DNA from: Terribacillus halophilus
Lineage (GTDB): Bacteria > Bacillota > Bacilli > Bacillales > Amphibacillaceae
Assembly (NCBI RefSeq): GCF_900101385.1
Contig: NZ_FMZB01000002.1
Span: 513,165-577,164 of the forward strand
Direction of reading: 5' to 3'
Length of the DNA: 64,000 bases
Part shown: positions 1 through 8,624 of the stretch, piece by piece
Layout of the letters: every line of letters starts with the position of its first letter
Numbering within the stretch: position 1 is the first letter of the stretch
Notes under the pieces: generated by a model
The model's input: only the letters and a program-made list of their open reading frames with translations
The model's database searches: none
Told to the model about the DNA's origin: nothing
Program-made: the position numbers and the translations under genes

Positions 1-136
1 CACATTTTTTCTACTGAAACTAGAAGAAGTACAAGATTTCTGCATGCTATGATTAAGTCAAGATCAGCACAAGTTATAAACAATAAGAAACGGGTAAACA
101 TAAAACAACTCAATCTAAAGAAAGGAACAAAACACC

Positions 137-220
137 ATGAAAAATAGTCATTTCAATGCTATTCTTGCAGCAACTCTATTAATCAGTAGTATCGGCGGCT
201 ACTTGCACTCTATCTTCTAA
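137..220 (+). CDS. possible 27-residue hydrophobic peptide
   Basis: A short reading frame runs from ATG at 137 to TAA at 220 and encodes 27 residues, with a polar start (MKNSHFNAIL) and a hydrophobic middle that could form one membrane helix. An AAAGGA-type ribosome site lies about 10 bases upstream and a rho-independent terminator follows at 236-265, so the unit looks like a complete tiny gene. I do not recognise the peptide. It could be a membrane micropeptide or a chance frame; there is no conservation evidence here. Confidence 0.35.
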   Translation: MKNSHFNAILAATLLISSIGGYLHSIF

Positions 221-235
221 TTCCATATTCCAAGC

Positions 236-265
236 AAGCTCTTCCTGTACAGGCGGAGCTTTTTT
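236..265 (+). terminator. intrinsic terminator after the 27-aa frame
   Basis: AAGCTC pairs with GAGCTT around an inner CCTGTACAGG palindrome, followed by a run of T. It separates the small frame from the phosphatase gene. Confidence 0.55.
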
Positions 266-363
266 ATTTGCTGCATATGGATGTTTACGAAGAAACCCCT
301 CTTGGAACATCCTGCAGAATATGTCAAAATATTTTTAACTTAACTATGGGGGAGTGGGACGTT

Positions 364-1179
364 TTGTTGACAGATTATCATGTACATATGGCAGAAACAG
401 GCTCGTTCACTTTGGATTATATCCGTGAGTACCTTAACGCGGCCAAAGAAAAAGGGATAGAGGAATTTGGCATATCCGAACATGCTTATTTTTTCCAGGA
501 AACAAATAAAATTCTATCAAATCCATGGGTGGAAAACCGCCGGACCCTGCATTTTGAAGATTATCTCGCTTTCTTTAAAGAGATCAAACAAGCAAGTCTT
601 CCTGTCAAAATGGGCATCGAGATGGATTATACACCAGGAAAAGAAACAGAAATGGCTGAATTCCTGGATCAGCACCCTTTTGATTATGTCATTGGGTCTG
701 TCCATTGGATACGGGATTGGGGAATCGACCTTGACATTTTCAAAGACGAATATGAAAAGCGAGACTTGAAGCAAGTTTATCGCGATTATTATGATCAAAT
801 CATCACGCTTGCGGAATCCAAGCTATTTAGCTTTGTCGGCCATATCGATTTGATCAAGATTTTCGGCTATAAACCGGATGATCAAGCCTTCATCGAAGGA
901 GAATATGATCGTGTTGTAAAAGCGCTCGCTGCAAATGATACATGTATCGAGATCAGCACAGCTGGTTTGCGCAAACCTGTAGGCGAAATATATCCGGATC
1001 CGATTCTGCTGCAAAAATGCTATGATGCCGGTGTCGGCATCGTAATCAACTCGGACGCGCATGCTCCCAAGCATGTAGGATATGCATATGACCAGGCAAT
1101 CGAACTCGCTAAGCGTGTCGGCTATACCGAAATCCAGACATTCGAAAAACGGCAGCGAAAAGCAATGCCTTTAGACTAA
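364..1179 (+). CDS. PHP-domain phosphatase, histidinol-phosphatase (HisJ/HisK) family
   Basis: The protein of about 271 residues has PHP metallophosphoesterase signatures: HVH near the N-terminus, ISEHA, GSVHW, GHID and NSDAH near the C-terminus, which supply the metal ligands of the fold. Family members hydrolyse L-histidinol phosphate in histidine biosynthesis, but no his genes lie nearby, so the substrate is inferred. I start it at TTG 364 because GGGGGAG ends 9 bases upstream and the HVH motif follows at once. A frame open from ATG 268 adds 32 residues with no family resemblance and no ribosome site. It is a single-gene unit with a hairpin after it. Confidence 0.75.
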   Translation: MLTDYHVHMAETGSFTLDYIREYLNAAKEKGIEEFGISEHAYFFQETNKILSNPWVENRRTLHFEDYLAFFKEIKQASLPVKMGIEMDYTPGKETEMAEFLDQHPFDYVIGSVHWIRDWGIDLDIFKDEYEKRDLKQVYRDYYDQIITLAESKLFSFVGHIDLIKIFGYKPDDQAFIEGEYDRVVKALAANDTCIEISTAGLRKPVGEIYPDPILLQKCYDAGVGIVINSDAHAPKHVGYAYDQAIELAKRVGYTEIQTFEKRQRKAMPLD

Positions 1180-1220
1180 ACAAATGAATAATCATCCGCC
1201 AAGGCGGAAACATTATCAAC

Positions 1221-1256
1221 AGGAGCTGCATATTGATGCAAGCTCCTTTCTTTATG
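1221..1256 (+). terminator. probable terminator after the PHP phosphatase
   Basis: GGAGCTGCA can pair with TGCAAGCTCC with one bulge, and a short T-rich tract follows. Confidence 0.4.
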
Positions 1257-1291
1257 CGTAAAACCCTTACAAGTCAGAATACTTTTTCTAA

Positions 1292-1320
1292 TTTCTATTT
1301 GCAGGCACATTTCCTATAAT
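1292..1320 (+). promoter_or_regulatory. possible sigma-A promoter of the steT-like gene
   Basis: A perfect -10 hexamer TATAAT lies at 1315-1320. The -35 (TTTCTA, 17 bases upstream) is weak. Confidence 0.35.
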
Positions 1321-1387
1321 GGACTACATATATCCATCACTACACTAAAGGAATGCAGTATGCTGCGTCAGAAGAAGGAGTGACATC

Positions 1388-2704
1388 ATGAATCAACCGG
1401 AGAACACAGCATTAAAGAAAGAAATTGGAATTTTTCTAGGATTATCCATTGTAGTAGGAACCATCATCGGTTCTGGCGTGTTTATGAAACCAGGACCTGT
1501 ACTGAACCATGCTGGCAGCTCTGAAGCAGCCATGCTTGCCTGGCTGATCGGGGGATTGCTGACGCTTGCTGGCGGTCTTACCATTGCAGAAGTTGGAGTA
1601 CAGATTCCAAAGACGGGTGGATTGTATGCTTATCTGGAAGAAACGTACGGCGAGCTGTGGGGGTTCCTGTGCGGCTGGGTTCAAACCGTCCTGTATGGAC
1701 CTGCCATCATCGGGGCTTTGGGGCTTTATTTCGGCACCCTTTTAGTCAATCTGTTCGGCTGGGATCCGAAGTGGACAGCTGCCATCGGTATCGCAAGTGT
1801 CGCTTTCCTTTGTATCATCAATATTCTCGGAACAAAATTCGGCGGTGCGATACAGCTTGTTACCACAATCGGCAAACTGCTCCCGATTATTTTAATTGTG
1901 GTATTCGGCTTCTGGAGAGGGGATGCAGACTTTTTCAGTGCGATACCAGAAGCGATTTCCGATATGAACTTCGGCGCTGCCGTACTGGCAACATTGTTCG
2001 CTTATGACGGCTGGATCATGCTTGCCTCCATGGGCGGTGAAATGAAGAATCCAGAAAAGACTTTGCCTAAAGCAATGATTGGCGGTATTTTGATCGTTAC
2101 AGCTTGTTATCTGCTTATTAACGCAGCGATGCTTTATATCCTGCCCGCGGCAGAAATCGTCAGCTTGAATACGAATGCTGCCAGCACGGCTGCCAAACTT
2201 GTCCTCGGTGATGCTGGTGAGATCGTCGTCAGCCTCGGTATCATTGTCAGCATTTTCGGCTGCCTCAATGGGAAAATCCTTACATTCCCGCGTATCCCGT
2301 TCGCCATGGCTGAGCGAGGTCAGCTGCCATTTTCCAACCTGCTGAAAAAGGTGCACCCTTCCTTGCATACACCTTGGGCAGCGGTCTTGCTCCAACTCGT
2401 ACTCTCTGTCATTTTCATGCTTGTCAGCAACCCTGATAAGCTGTCGGAAATGAGTATTTTCACGATTTACATGTTCTATGTCCTGGCTTTTTATGCTGTT
2501 TTCATCTTGCGAAAACGAAACAAAGGGAAAGAACGCGCCTATAGCGTGCCACTTTACCCATTCATCCCGATTGCTGCCATTGCAGGCTCCTTGTTTGTCT
2601 TGATCAGTACGCTGTTCACAGACTTCCTAAGCTGCCTCTTTTCGATCGGAATAGCAGTCATCGGTCTTCCGATATTCTATATGTTGAAAGCCAGTAAGCG
2701 TTAA
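1388..2704 (+). CDS. steT: SteT-like amino acid exchanger (APC superfamily)
   Basis: A polytopic membrane protein of 438 residues with about 12 hydrophobic segments. The first helix carries GTIIGSGVF (residues 24-32), the substrate-binding signature of the APC/LAT family, and the sequence resembles B. subtilis SteT (YkbA) along its whole length (PKTGGLY, FAYDGWI, GCLNGK). SteT exchanges serine for threonine and aromatic amino acids. An AGAAGGAG ribosome site precedes the ATG. A serine-related carrier beside a serine biosynthesis operon is notable, though the two units converge and do not share a promoter. Substrate is inferred from family only. Confidence 0.85.
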   Translation: MNQPENTALKKEIGIFLGLSIVVGTIIGSGVFMKPGPVLNHAGSSEAAMLAWLIGGLLTLAGGLTIAEVGVQIPKTGGLYAYLEETYGELWGFLCGWVQTVLYGPAIIGALGLYFGTLLVNLFGWDPKWTAAIGIASVAFLCIINILGTKFGGAIQLVTTIGKLLPIILIVVFGFWRGDADFFSAIPEAISDMNFGAAVLATLFAYDGWIMLASMGGEMKNPEKTLPKAMIGGILIVTACYLLINAAMLYILPAAEIVSLNTNAASTAAKLVLGDAGEIVVSLGIIVSIFGCLNGKILTFPRIPFAMAERGQLPFSNLLKKVHPSLHTPWAAVLLQLVLSVIFMLVSNPDKLSEMSIFTIYMFYVLAFYAVFILRKRNKGKERAYSVPLYPFIPIAAIAGSLFVLISTLFTDFLSCLFSIGIAVIGLPIFYMLKASKR

Positions 2705-2705
2705 A

Positions 2706-2740
2706 AAGCGAGCAGACAAGATCTGCTCGCTTCTTTTTTA
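2706..2740. terminator. bidirectional terminator between steT and serA
   Basis: AAGCGAGCAGA and TCTGCTCGCTT form an 11-bp stem, with T runs usable on both strands. It ends the two convergent genes. Confidence 0.8.
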
Positions 2741-4321
2741 TATCGTGATGGCTATTACATCAAAAATATCATCCAGCTGTTTCAATCCTTCGACTTCGCC
2801 TGCCTGCGGCTCTTTATCGACAGTGAGCATCATGATTGCGTCGCCGCCTTCGTTCGAGCGTCCTACCTGCATCGTCGCAATATTCACTGCATATTTCGCC
2901 AGCAAAGTACCGACTCGGCCAATGGCGCCTGGCTGGTCCTTATGCCGTACCAGTAGCATATGGCCGGCAGGTGTCACATCGACATAATAGTCATCCACTT
3001 TTACAATACGGGCGCCCAGTCCGTTGACGAGTGTCCCGGCTACCTGATGCGTCACAGTAGCCGATTTAGCTTCCACTGTAACCAAGCTGGTGAAGCCTCT
3101 TGTCGTGGAAGTCTTTTGTTCATTGATCGTAATTCCTCGTTTTTTGGCAAGATGCGTCGCATTCACTTCATTCACGTTTCCTAAATAACGCTGCAGCAAG
3201 CCTTTTACTGTGTTCCGTGTCAGCGGGGCCACCTCTTGGTCTGCCAAGTTGCCCGCGTAATAAACAGTCACTTCTTCGATGGCATCCGGCATTGTCCTGG
3301 CCAAGAAGGCTCCAAGCTTTTCCGCAAGATCAAAATACGGCTGGATTTTCCGCATGACTTCCGGGGATATGGAGGAGAAGTTGACCGGATGGATAGCCTG
3401 ACCGCCTTTGAGAATCTGCATCACGTCTTTACTGACATCGATTGCGACATTTTCCTGCGCTTCCACTGTGCTTGCACCCAAATGCGGTGTGGCAATCACT
3501 TGCGGCAGCTCCAGCAACTTATGGTGAACAGCCGGTTCTTCCTCGAAAACATCCAATGCCGCCCCAGCTACTTTCCCACTGACGATTGCATCATACAGCG
3601 CCTCCTCATCGATGATTCCGCCTCTGGCACAGTTCAGGATCTGAACGCCATCCTTCATCTGGGCAAACGCCTCGGTGGAAATCATATGCCTTGTCTCTTT
3701 CAGCAATGGGGTATGGACGGTCAGGAAGTCACTTGCAGCAAAAACCTCCTCCAATGTCCCATAGCCGATTCCCATCTTGTCTGCACGATCCTTGGTCAGG
3801 AACGGATCATACGCAATCACATCCATACGCTGTCCCTTCGCCCGATAAGCAACCTCCGCCCCGATCCGGCCCATGCCGACGATACCAAGTGTCTTGCCTT
3901 TCAGTTCGACACCGATATGCTGTTTGCGTTCCCAGCGTTTTTCCTTCAACGCAAGGAATGCCTGCGGAATGTTGCGAGCTAGCGACATCATCATTGCCAC
4001 TGTATGTTCAGCGGCCGAGTTTGTATTACCATCCGGGGCGTTGACAACGACAATCCCAAGCTCTGTTGCTGCTTCCAAATCGATATTATCGACGCCGACA
4101 CCAGCACGTCCGATCACCTTGAGATTCGATGCGGCTTCCATGACTGCCCGCGTGACTGTCGTCTGGCTGCGGACTAGCAATGCATGATAGTCCCCCATCT
4201 TCTGGATGAGTTGTCCTTCATTCATTCCAGTATCGACTGTAACGTCAAAGTCATCTGCTTGTGTTAATGGTGCCATGCCTTCTTCACTTAACGGATCACT
4301 GATCAATACGCGATATGTCAT
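2738..4321 (-). CDS. serA: D-3-phosphoglycerate dehydrogenase
   Basis: The 527-residue protein catalyses the first step of serine synthesis, oxidation of 3-phosphoglycerate to 3-phosphohydroxypyruvate with NAD. Visible parts, in order: a substrate-binding half, the NAD motif GMGRIG (149-154), the catalytic NCARGGIIDE region and HLGAST, an intervening ASB domain, and a C-terminal ACT domain (RHKDQPGAIGRVG) that usually gives serine feedback. Length matches the long SerA type of bacilli. It follows the class V aminotransferase with only one base between them, so both are read from the T-box-controlled promoter at 5825-5852. Confidence 0.95.
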   Translation of the reverse strand: MTYRVLISDPLSEEGMAPLTQADDFDVTVDTGMNEGQLIQKMGDYHALLVRSQTTVTRAVMEAASNLKVIGRAGVGVDNIDLEAATELGIVVVNAPDGNTNSAAEHTVAMMMSLARNIPQAFLALKEKRWERKQHIGVELKGKTLGIVGMGRIGAEVAYRAKGQRMDVIAYDPFLTKDRADKMGIGYGTLEEVFAASDFLTVHTPLLKETRHMISTEAFAQMKDGVQILNCARGGIIDEEALYDAIVSGKVAGAALDVFEEEPAVHHKLLELPQVIATPHLGASTVEAQENVAIDVSKDVMQILKGGQAIHPVNFSSISPEVMRKIQPYFDLAEKLGAFLARTMPDAIEEVTVYYAGNLADQEVAPLTRNTVKGLLQRYLGNVNEVNATHLAKKRGITINEQKTSTTRGFTSLVTVEAKSATVTHQVAGTLVNGLGARIVKVDDYYVDVTPAGHMLLVRHKDQPGAIGRVGTLLAKYAVNIATMQVGRSNEGGDAIMMLTVDKEPQAGEVEGLKQLDDIFDVIAITI

Positions 4322-4322
4322 G

Positions 4323-5480
4323 TCATTTCACTCCTTGTTCCAAGTAAATTTGCTGTGCTGCTGCCGTTCCTGCACCTAATGATATTTGTTTGCCAATCTT
4401 CACAAGGCCGATTTCGACTGCTCCGATTACCTGCAATACATCTGCCGGAGAGCAATATCCCATATGACCGATCCGGAAAATTTCACCCTTCATATGCTGC
4501 TGACCACCTGCAAATGCCAAGTTGAAGTCCTGCTTCACTTGCTTGCGCAGCAGCTCAGCATCAAAATCTGACGGTTTGATTGCCGTAACTGTCGGTGATG
4601 CATAAGCATCCTCTACTAGCAGCGGTATATCTAATGCACGGAAAGCAGCTCGTGTCATATCCCGCATCAGCCGATGCCTAGCATATACCTGCTTCAAACC
4701 TTCCTCCTCCAGCAATGTCAGCACTTGTTCCAACCCGAACAAAATGGATAAAGCAGGCGTAAAAGGTGTGCTGTCTTTTTCCAGCCCATCACGATACTTC
4801 GTCAAATCCAAGTAAAATCGCGGCTGCGGATTTGCTTCGATGACTCGCCATGCCCGTTCACTTACTACTGCGAAGAACATTCCGCCTGGAAGCATGAATG
4901 CTTTCTGAGTACCTGTCACCAGAATATCGATACCCCATTCATCGAATTCCGTCTCGACACCCGCCACACAGGATACGCCATCCACAATGACCAAGGCCTC
5001 CGATACGTCATGCACTGCATCAGCAATTTCTTTTATTGGGTTCAGCACCCCTGTGGATGTTTCACAATACGTGACAAAGACTGAGCTGATTTCCGGATAT
5101 TCTTTCAAGTATTCACTAATATCCTCCGGATTTGCTGCTTCTCCCCATGTCACTTCCAAACGATGGACTTGAAGCTGATATGCTTGAGCTATCTTAACGA
5201 ACCGATCGCCAAAAGCACCTACGACGACGACCAGCACTTCATCTCCCGGCTTAGACGTATTGGCTACTGCTGCTTCCAGTCCAGCAGTTCCGCTGCCAGT
5301 CACTAGCAGTACATCCTGTTCTGTCCCGAATACCGGCTTCAATTTCGGCTTGATCCGCTGCAGCAAAGCAGTTGTTTCCGCACCGCGATGGCCGATCATC
5401 GGCTGGCTCATGGCACGCTGTACACTTGGCGGAATTGGTGATGGTCCTGGAATCCGTAGTAAAAGCTGATCTGGTAACAT
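4323..5480 (-). CDS. class V aminotransferase, alanine/serine-glyoxylate (PucG-like) family, probably in serine synthesis
   Basis: A 385-residue PLP enzyme of the class V family. GTQKAF contains the probable PLP lysine (K193), VDGVS the PLP-binding aspartate, and TGSGTAGLEA the phosphate-binding loop. The start is ATG 5480, preceded by GGAGG; a longer open frame up to 5678 reads through the T-box leader and is not coding. Family members use alanine, serine or ureidoglycine with glyoxylate or pyruvate. Here it is first gene of a serine T-box operon with serA, and no serC is in the window, so I infer it may supply the phosphoserine aminotransferase step. That is context, not biochemistry. Confidence 0.8.
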   Translation of the reverse strand: MLPDQLLLRIPGPSPIPPSVQRAMSQPMIGHRGAETTALLQRIKPKLKPVFGTEQDVLLVTGSGTAGLEAAVANTSKPGDEVLVVVVGAFGDRFVKIAQAYQLQVHRLEVTWGEAANPEDISEYLKEYPEISSVFVTYCETSTGVLNPIKEIADAVHDVSEALVIVDGVSCVAGVETEFDEWGIDILVTGTQKAFMLPGGMFFAVVSERAWRVIEANPQPRFYLDLTKYRDGLEKDSTPFTPALSILFGLEQVLTLLEEEGLKQVYARHRLMRDMTRAAFRALDIPLLVEDAYASPTVTAIKPSDFDAELLRKQVKQDFNLAFAGGQQHMKGEIFRIGHMGYCSPADVLQVIGAVEIGLVKIGKQISLGAGTAAAQQIYLEQGVK

Positions 5481-5533
5481 AAATTCTTTTCCTCCTTGGA
5501 TTGTAAGATATATTAACAGGTAAAAAAGCCCAT

Positions 5534-5818
5534 AAGAAAAGCCTTCCGCTCCCTTACCTGATATTAAGTAAGGGGCGAAAAGCTTGAATCTACTCACGCG
5601 GTGCCACCCTTTTTCACTGTCTGCTTTCACCCTGACAGCCTTCATTGAAGCTATGCGTAACGGGCATATGCCGGACAAGCCTACTGGATTCAGCCTGCCT
5701 ATTCAGAAGTGCTGCCCTTTGACGGATTATACTAGTTTACACCAGCCACTAGCTCTCTTGGATAAGCACGAACAAAGGTATGATCTTCATCAACATAGTT
5801 ATGGTTTGGTTCAATTTT
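5534..5818 (-). promoter_or_regulatory. T-box riboswitch, serine type (candidate specifier AGC), upstream of aminotransferase-serA
   Basis: The leader carries the T-box sequence AGGGTGGCACCGCG (5610 down to 5597), which pairs with the acceptor end of uncharged tRNA, and a Stem I distal loop with GGTG between CTAGT and ACTAG. The specifier loop lies between stems CCTTTG/CAAAGG and GAAG/CTTC and holds AGC at 5713-5711 followed by A, a serine codon. The competing terminator uses 5547-5557 with 5568-5577 and a T-rich tail at 5534-5540. Uncharged tRNA-Ser would stabilise the antiterminator and turn on serine synthesis. The specifier assignment is the less certain part. Confidence 0.88.
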
Positions 5819-5824
5819 TTATTT

Positions 5825-5852
5825 ATCATAGCAGACATACAGCTATTGTCAA
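5825..5852 (-). promoter_or_regulatory. sigma-A promoter of the T-box operon
   Basis: On the minus strand TTGACA (5852-5847), a 16-base spacer and TATGAT (5830-5825). It lies just before the T-box leader. Confidence 0.75.
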
Positions 5853-5926
5853 TACGTTTTCTAATAATTTTAGCAAATTGGATTGTTCGGATTTTGCTGT
5901 AATCTGCTTTATTCTGGCTTTTTTGC

Positions 5927-5932
5927 TATACT
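5927..5932 (+). promoter_or_regulatory. extended -10 promoter of the sirtuin gene
   Basis: TGCTATACT forms an extended -10 element about 35 bases before the ATG. No convincing -35 is visible. Confidence 0.4.
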
Positions 5933-5966
5933 GAAAAAAATAATAAATTAGCTGGAGGTATGAAGC

Positions 5967-6686
5967 ATGCAATTGAAAACAGCAGCCAAAATGATCGCAG
6001 ATGTTTCATCCGTAGCGGTCTTGACTGGAGCTGGCGTATCGACTGCCAGCGGTATTCCTGATTTCCGCTCCACCACAGGTCTTTGGACCGCTGATGAAGC
6101 CCGGGAATACTATATCTCCAATTACTATTTTCATAAAGACCCCGTAGATTTCTGGGGGAAATATAAAGACATTTTCCGAGTCAAGCTGCTTAAGGATTAT
6201 GGTCCGAACCATGTACATCGCTATCTCAAAGATTTAGAAATGCATGGAAAACAAATCACTGTCATCACGCAGAATGTCGACGGCCTCCATACACTTGCAG
6301 GCAGTGAACATGTCATCGAATACCACGGGACATTGAATAGTGCAACTTGTCCGAACTGCGGCAGGTCCTTTGACTTACCTTATCTATTGGAAACAGAAAC
6401 TCCTATTTGTGAAAAATGCGGGCACGTGCTGAAACCTGACGTCGTCTTGTTTGGCGATCCCATCACAGAACATGACAGTGCAGAAAAGGCAATACAACAA
6501 AGTGAGCTGGTGCTCGTCCTTGGAACTTCCCTGCTCGTCAGTCCATTCAACATACTCCCTGAGTATGCGAATTCACTCGGCAAGCCATCTATTTTGATCA
6601 ACCGGGAACCAACGGTCATGGATGAGCTCTTTGATGTCGTCATTCATGATGATCTTTCCAAAGTCGTACAGCAGCTGCAAAAATAG
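5967..6686 (+). CDS. cobB: NAD-dependent protein deacylase, Sir2 family
   Basis: A 239-residue sirtuin that removes acetyl or acyl groups from protein lysines using NAD. It shows GAGVSTASGIPDFRS (NAD binding), TQNVDGLH with the conserved QNVD, a catalytic histidine in EYHGT, two Cys pairs (CPNC and CEKC) for structural zinc, and GTSLLVSPFN. Length is typical. AGCTGGAGG precedes the ATG at 5967; an out-of-frame ATG at 5960 is ignored. It is a single-gene unit, divergent from the T-box operon and closed by a shared terminator. In bacilli such enzymes act on acetyl-CoA synthetase; acsA is present in this window at 54.5 kb but not linked. Confidence 0.92.
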   Translation: MQLKTAAKMIADVSSVAVLTGAGVSTASGIPDFRSTTGLWTADEAREYYISNYYFHKDPVDFWGKYKDIFRVKLLKDYGPNHVHRYLKDLEMHGKQITVITQNVDGLHTLAGSEHVIEYHGTLNSATCPNCGRSFDLPYLLETETPICEKCGHVLKPDVVLFGDPITEHDSAEKAIQQSELVLVLGTSLLVSPFNILPEYANSLGKPSILINREPTVMDELFDVVIHDDLSKVVQQLQK

Positions 6687-6717
6687 CGAGCTCCCTCGGG
6701 AACTCGCTATTTCTTAT
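6683..6717. terminator. bidirectional terminator between cobB and the MFS pump
   Basis: AATAGCGAG and CTCGCTATT form a perfect 9-bp stem between convergent genes, with T-rich flanks on both strands. Confidence 0.75.
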
Positions 6718-8144
6718 TCATATTGATAATGGTGGGCAGGTTTGGTTTGTTTGACAAGCAAGACGAATACAACTGCAGCTATTGCGAATACACCCGCAAT
6801 AGTGAAAGCAAACTGCACACCGGCTGTCATGGCCTGACTAGTTCCCTGGGAGGCTACAGCTTGGCTCCCGCTGCTCATCAAAGTGATAAAAAGCGCCGGA
6901 CCGATTGCCCCGGATATTTGATTGAAAGCATTCAAAGATGCACTCCCATGAGAATAAAGCTCCTCTGTCAGCTGATTGAGACCTAATGTCGTCATTGGAG
7001 TCAGAATCAACCCAATCGCAAAGGTAAAGCCAACGTACAGCAAAGTAAACTGCAGCATGGACGTATCAGTCGAAATCGTCGTCATCAAAGCGATCATAAC
7101 CACTAACAGGACTGTTCCCGTGATGGCAAACGGCTTCGGCCCGAACCGATCAGACAGCCTGCCTGTGAGCAATGCCATCACAGCAATCATGATACCGCCC
7201 GGGAACAGCACGATTCCGGAATCAAAGGCACTGATCCCCAACGCATCCTGCATGAATACAGGCAAAAGAATCATCGCAGCGAAAAAGCACATCATGACTG
7301 TGATTGTCACCAAAATCGCCATCAAGAAGTTCTTATTCTTATATGGTCGCAAATCAAGCATCGGTGTCTCCAAGTTGAATTGGCGGTAAGCAAAATACGC
7401 AATGGCAATCAGACCAATACATAATGCACCTAGCACCAGCAGGCTCCCCCATCCCTGTGCACCAGCACTGCTGAAGCCAATCACAATCGAACCAAAACCG
7501 ATCACCGCCAAAACAACAGACAGTATATCAATTTTCGTACGCTTCGTCTCCAGTACATTGCGAACATAATATGCAGCAAATCCAAGCAGCGCAAGCGTCA
7601 GCGGCAGCACACTAAGAAATACATAACGCCAAGAAGCCTGTTCCACAACAAGACCCGAAAACACAGGACCGATCGCTGGTGCAAACAAAATCACTACCAT
7701 CAGCAATCCAAGCATCGAACCACGTTTTGCCAGCGGCGTGATCGTGATGATCACTGTCGTCACCAGCGGAATGATGATCCCCGAACCGGAGGCTTGAATC
7801 ACACGTCCGAGCAATAATATAGCAAAGTTAGGAGCAATACCGGCAATCAGCGTTCCAACAAAGAAAAACGATAACGCAGTAAGCAGCAACTGGCGAGTCG
7901 TGAAACGCTGCATCAAGTACGCACTGATCGGAATGAGAATACCAATTGTCAGCATATAACCTGTAGATAGCCAATGAGCAGTCGTCGTTTGGATGCCAAG
8001 CGTTTCCTCTATATTGGGCAAAGCGACATTCATAACTGTTTCGTTTATCAGCGCAATGAAATTCCCCACCATCAAGACAATAATCAATGGAATGCGGTTT
8101 TCCACTTGCACATGTTTATCGATTGTTTGTGTAGTAGCAGCCAT
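6714..8144 (-). CDS. MFS drug-efflux transporter, DHA2 (EmrB/QacA, LmrB-like) family
   Basis: A 476-residue integral membrane protein with about 14 hydrophobic segments, the number typical of the DHA2 proton-drug antiporters. NETVMNVALPNI in the first helix, LLGRVIQASGSGIIIP (motif C-like region) and GPVFSGLVV match LmrB/EmrB-type pumps, which export lincosamides and other lipophilic compounds. The start is supported by AAAGGAGC upstream. It is monocistronic, convergent with cobB; no regulator of TetR or MarR type lies beside it, so its inducer is unknown. The substrate cannot be read from the sequence. Confidence 0.85.
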   Translation of the reverse strand: MAATTQTIDKHVQVENRIPLIIVLMVGNFIALINETVMNVALPNIEETLGIQTTTAHWLSTGYMLTIGILIPISAYLMQRFTTRQLLLTALSFFFVGTLIAGIAPNFAILLLGRVIQASGSGIIIPLVTTVIITITPLAKRGSMLGLLMVVILFAPAIGPVFSGLVVEQASWRYVFLSVLPLTLALLGFAAYYVRNVLETKRTKIDILSVVLAVIGFGSIVIGFSSAGAQGWGSLLVLGALCIGLIAIAYFAYRQFNLETPMLDLRPYKNKNFLMAILVTITVMMCFFAAMILLPVFMQDALGISAFDSGIVLFPGGIMIAVMALLTGRLSDRFGPKPFAITGTVLLVVMIALMTTISTDTSMLQFTLLYVGFTFAIGLILTPMTTLGLNQLTEELYSHGSASLNAFNQISGAIGPALFITLMSSGSQAVASQGTSQAMTAGVQFAFTIAGVFAIAAVVFVLLVKQTKPAHHYQYE

Positions 8145-8276
8145 GTAAATGCTCCTTTCCTTCTGGTAGATTCATAATCAACTTTTTCCATTATAGAAGT
8201 TTTGAAATGAGATTCAAGCATCTTGTTCATAGTCCGGGGATATTATCAAATTAATTAATTTCTGAAAAATTGCCAA

Positions 8277-8310
8277 CAAAAAAAGCCCCTGTTTCAGGGA
8301 CTTTCCGTGC
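8277..8310 (-). terminator. second terminator beyond rpsR
   Basis: On the minus strand AAAGTCCCTG pairs with CAGGGGCTTT (one mismatch) followed by TTTTTT. It backs up the terminator at 8339-8370. Confidence 0.55.
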
Positions 8311-8338
8311 AATTTACGACTGTTTGAGATATATCAAA

Positions 8339-8370
8339 AAAGCACCATCCTGATGGATGGTGCTTTCCTT
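8339..8370 (-). terminator. terminator of the rpsF-ssb-rpsR operon
   Basis: AAGCACCATCC and GGATGGTGCTT form an 11-bp stem with a T run on the minus strand immediately after rpsR. Confidence 0.85.
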
Positions 8371-8373
8371 GCA

Positions 8374-8604
8374 TTACTCGCTCACGTATGGCAATAGAGC
8401 CATTTGACGAGAACGTTTGATAGCGATAGTCAATTTACGCTGGTATTTTGCAGAAGTGCCAGTCACACGGCGAGGAAGAATTTTTCCACGCTCGGAGATG
8501 AAACGTCTAAGCAAATCAACGTCTTTGTAATCGATGTAAGTGATGCCATTTGCTGTGAAATAACATACTTTTCTGCGCTTCGCGCGACCACGACGTGCTG
8601 CCAT
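8374..8604 (-). CDS. rpsR: 30S ribosomal protein S18
   Basis: A 76-residue basic protein of the small ribosomal subunit that binds next to S6 on 16S r[24 protein letters not shown] and the C-terminal [18 protein letters not shown] are the family hallmarks and the length is standard. It is last in the rpsF-ssb-rpsR operon with a GGGAGG ribosome site. S18 with S6 is thought to regulate this operon through the leader RNA. Confidence 0.97.
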   Translation of the reverse strand: MAARRGRAKRRKVCYFTANGITYIDYKDVDLLRRFISERGKILPRRVTGTSAKYQRKLTIAIKRSRQMALLPYVSE

Positions 8605-8624
8605 GTCAGATTACCTCCCTTAAA

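Noticed and set aside
3236..3982. 248-codon open frame antisense to serA
   Set aside because: Lies wholly within serA on the other strand, with no ribosome site and a low-complexity translation; a shadow of serA codon use.
5481..5678. 66-residue N-terminal extension of the aminotransferase
   Set aside because: It translates the T-box antiterminator and terminator sequences; the ATG at 5480 has the ribosome site.
6147..6162. Noc-box-like ATTTCTGGGGGAAAT in cobB
   Set aside because: The arms are spaced one base too far apart for the 14-bp consensus.
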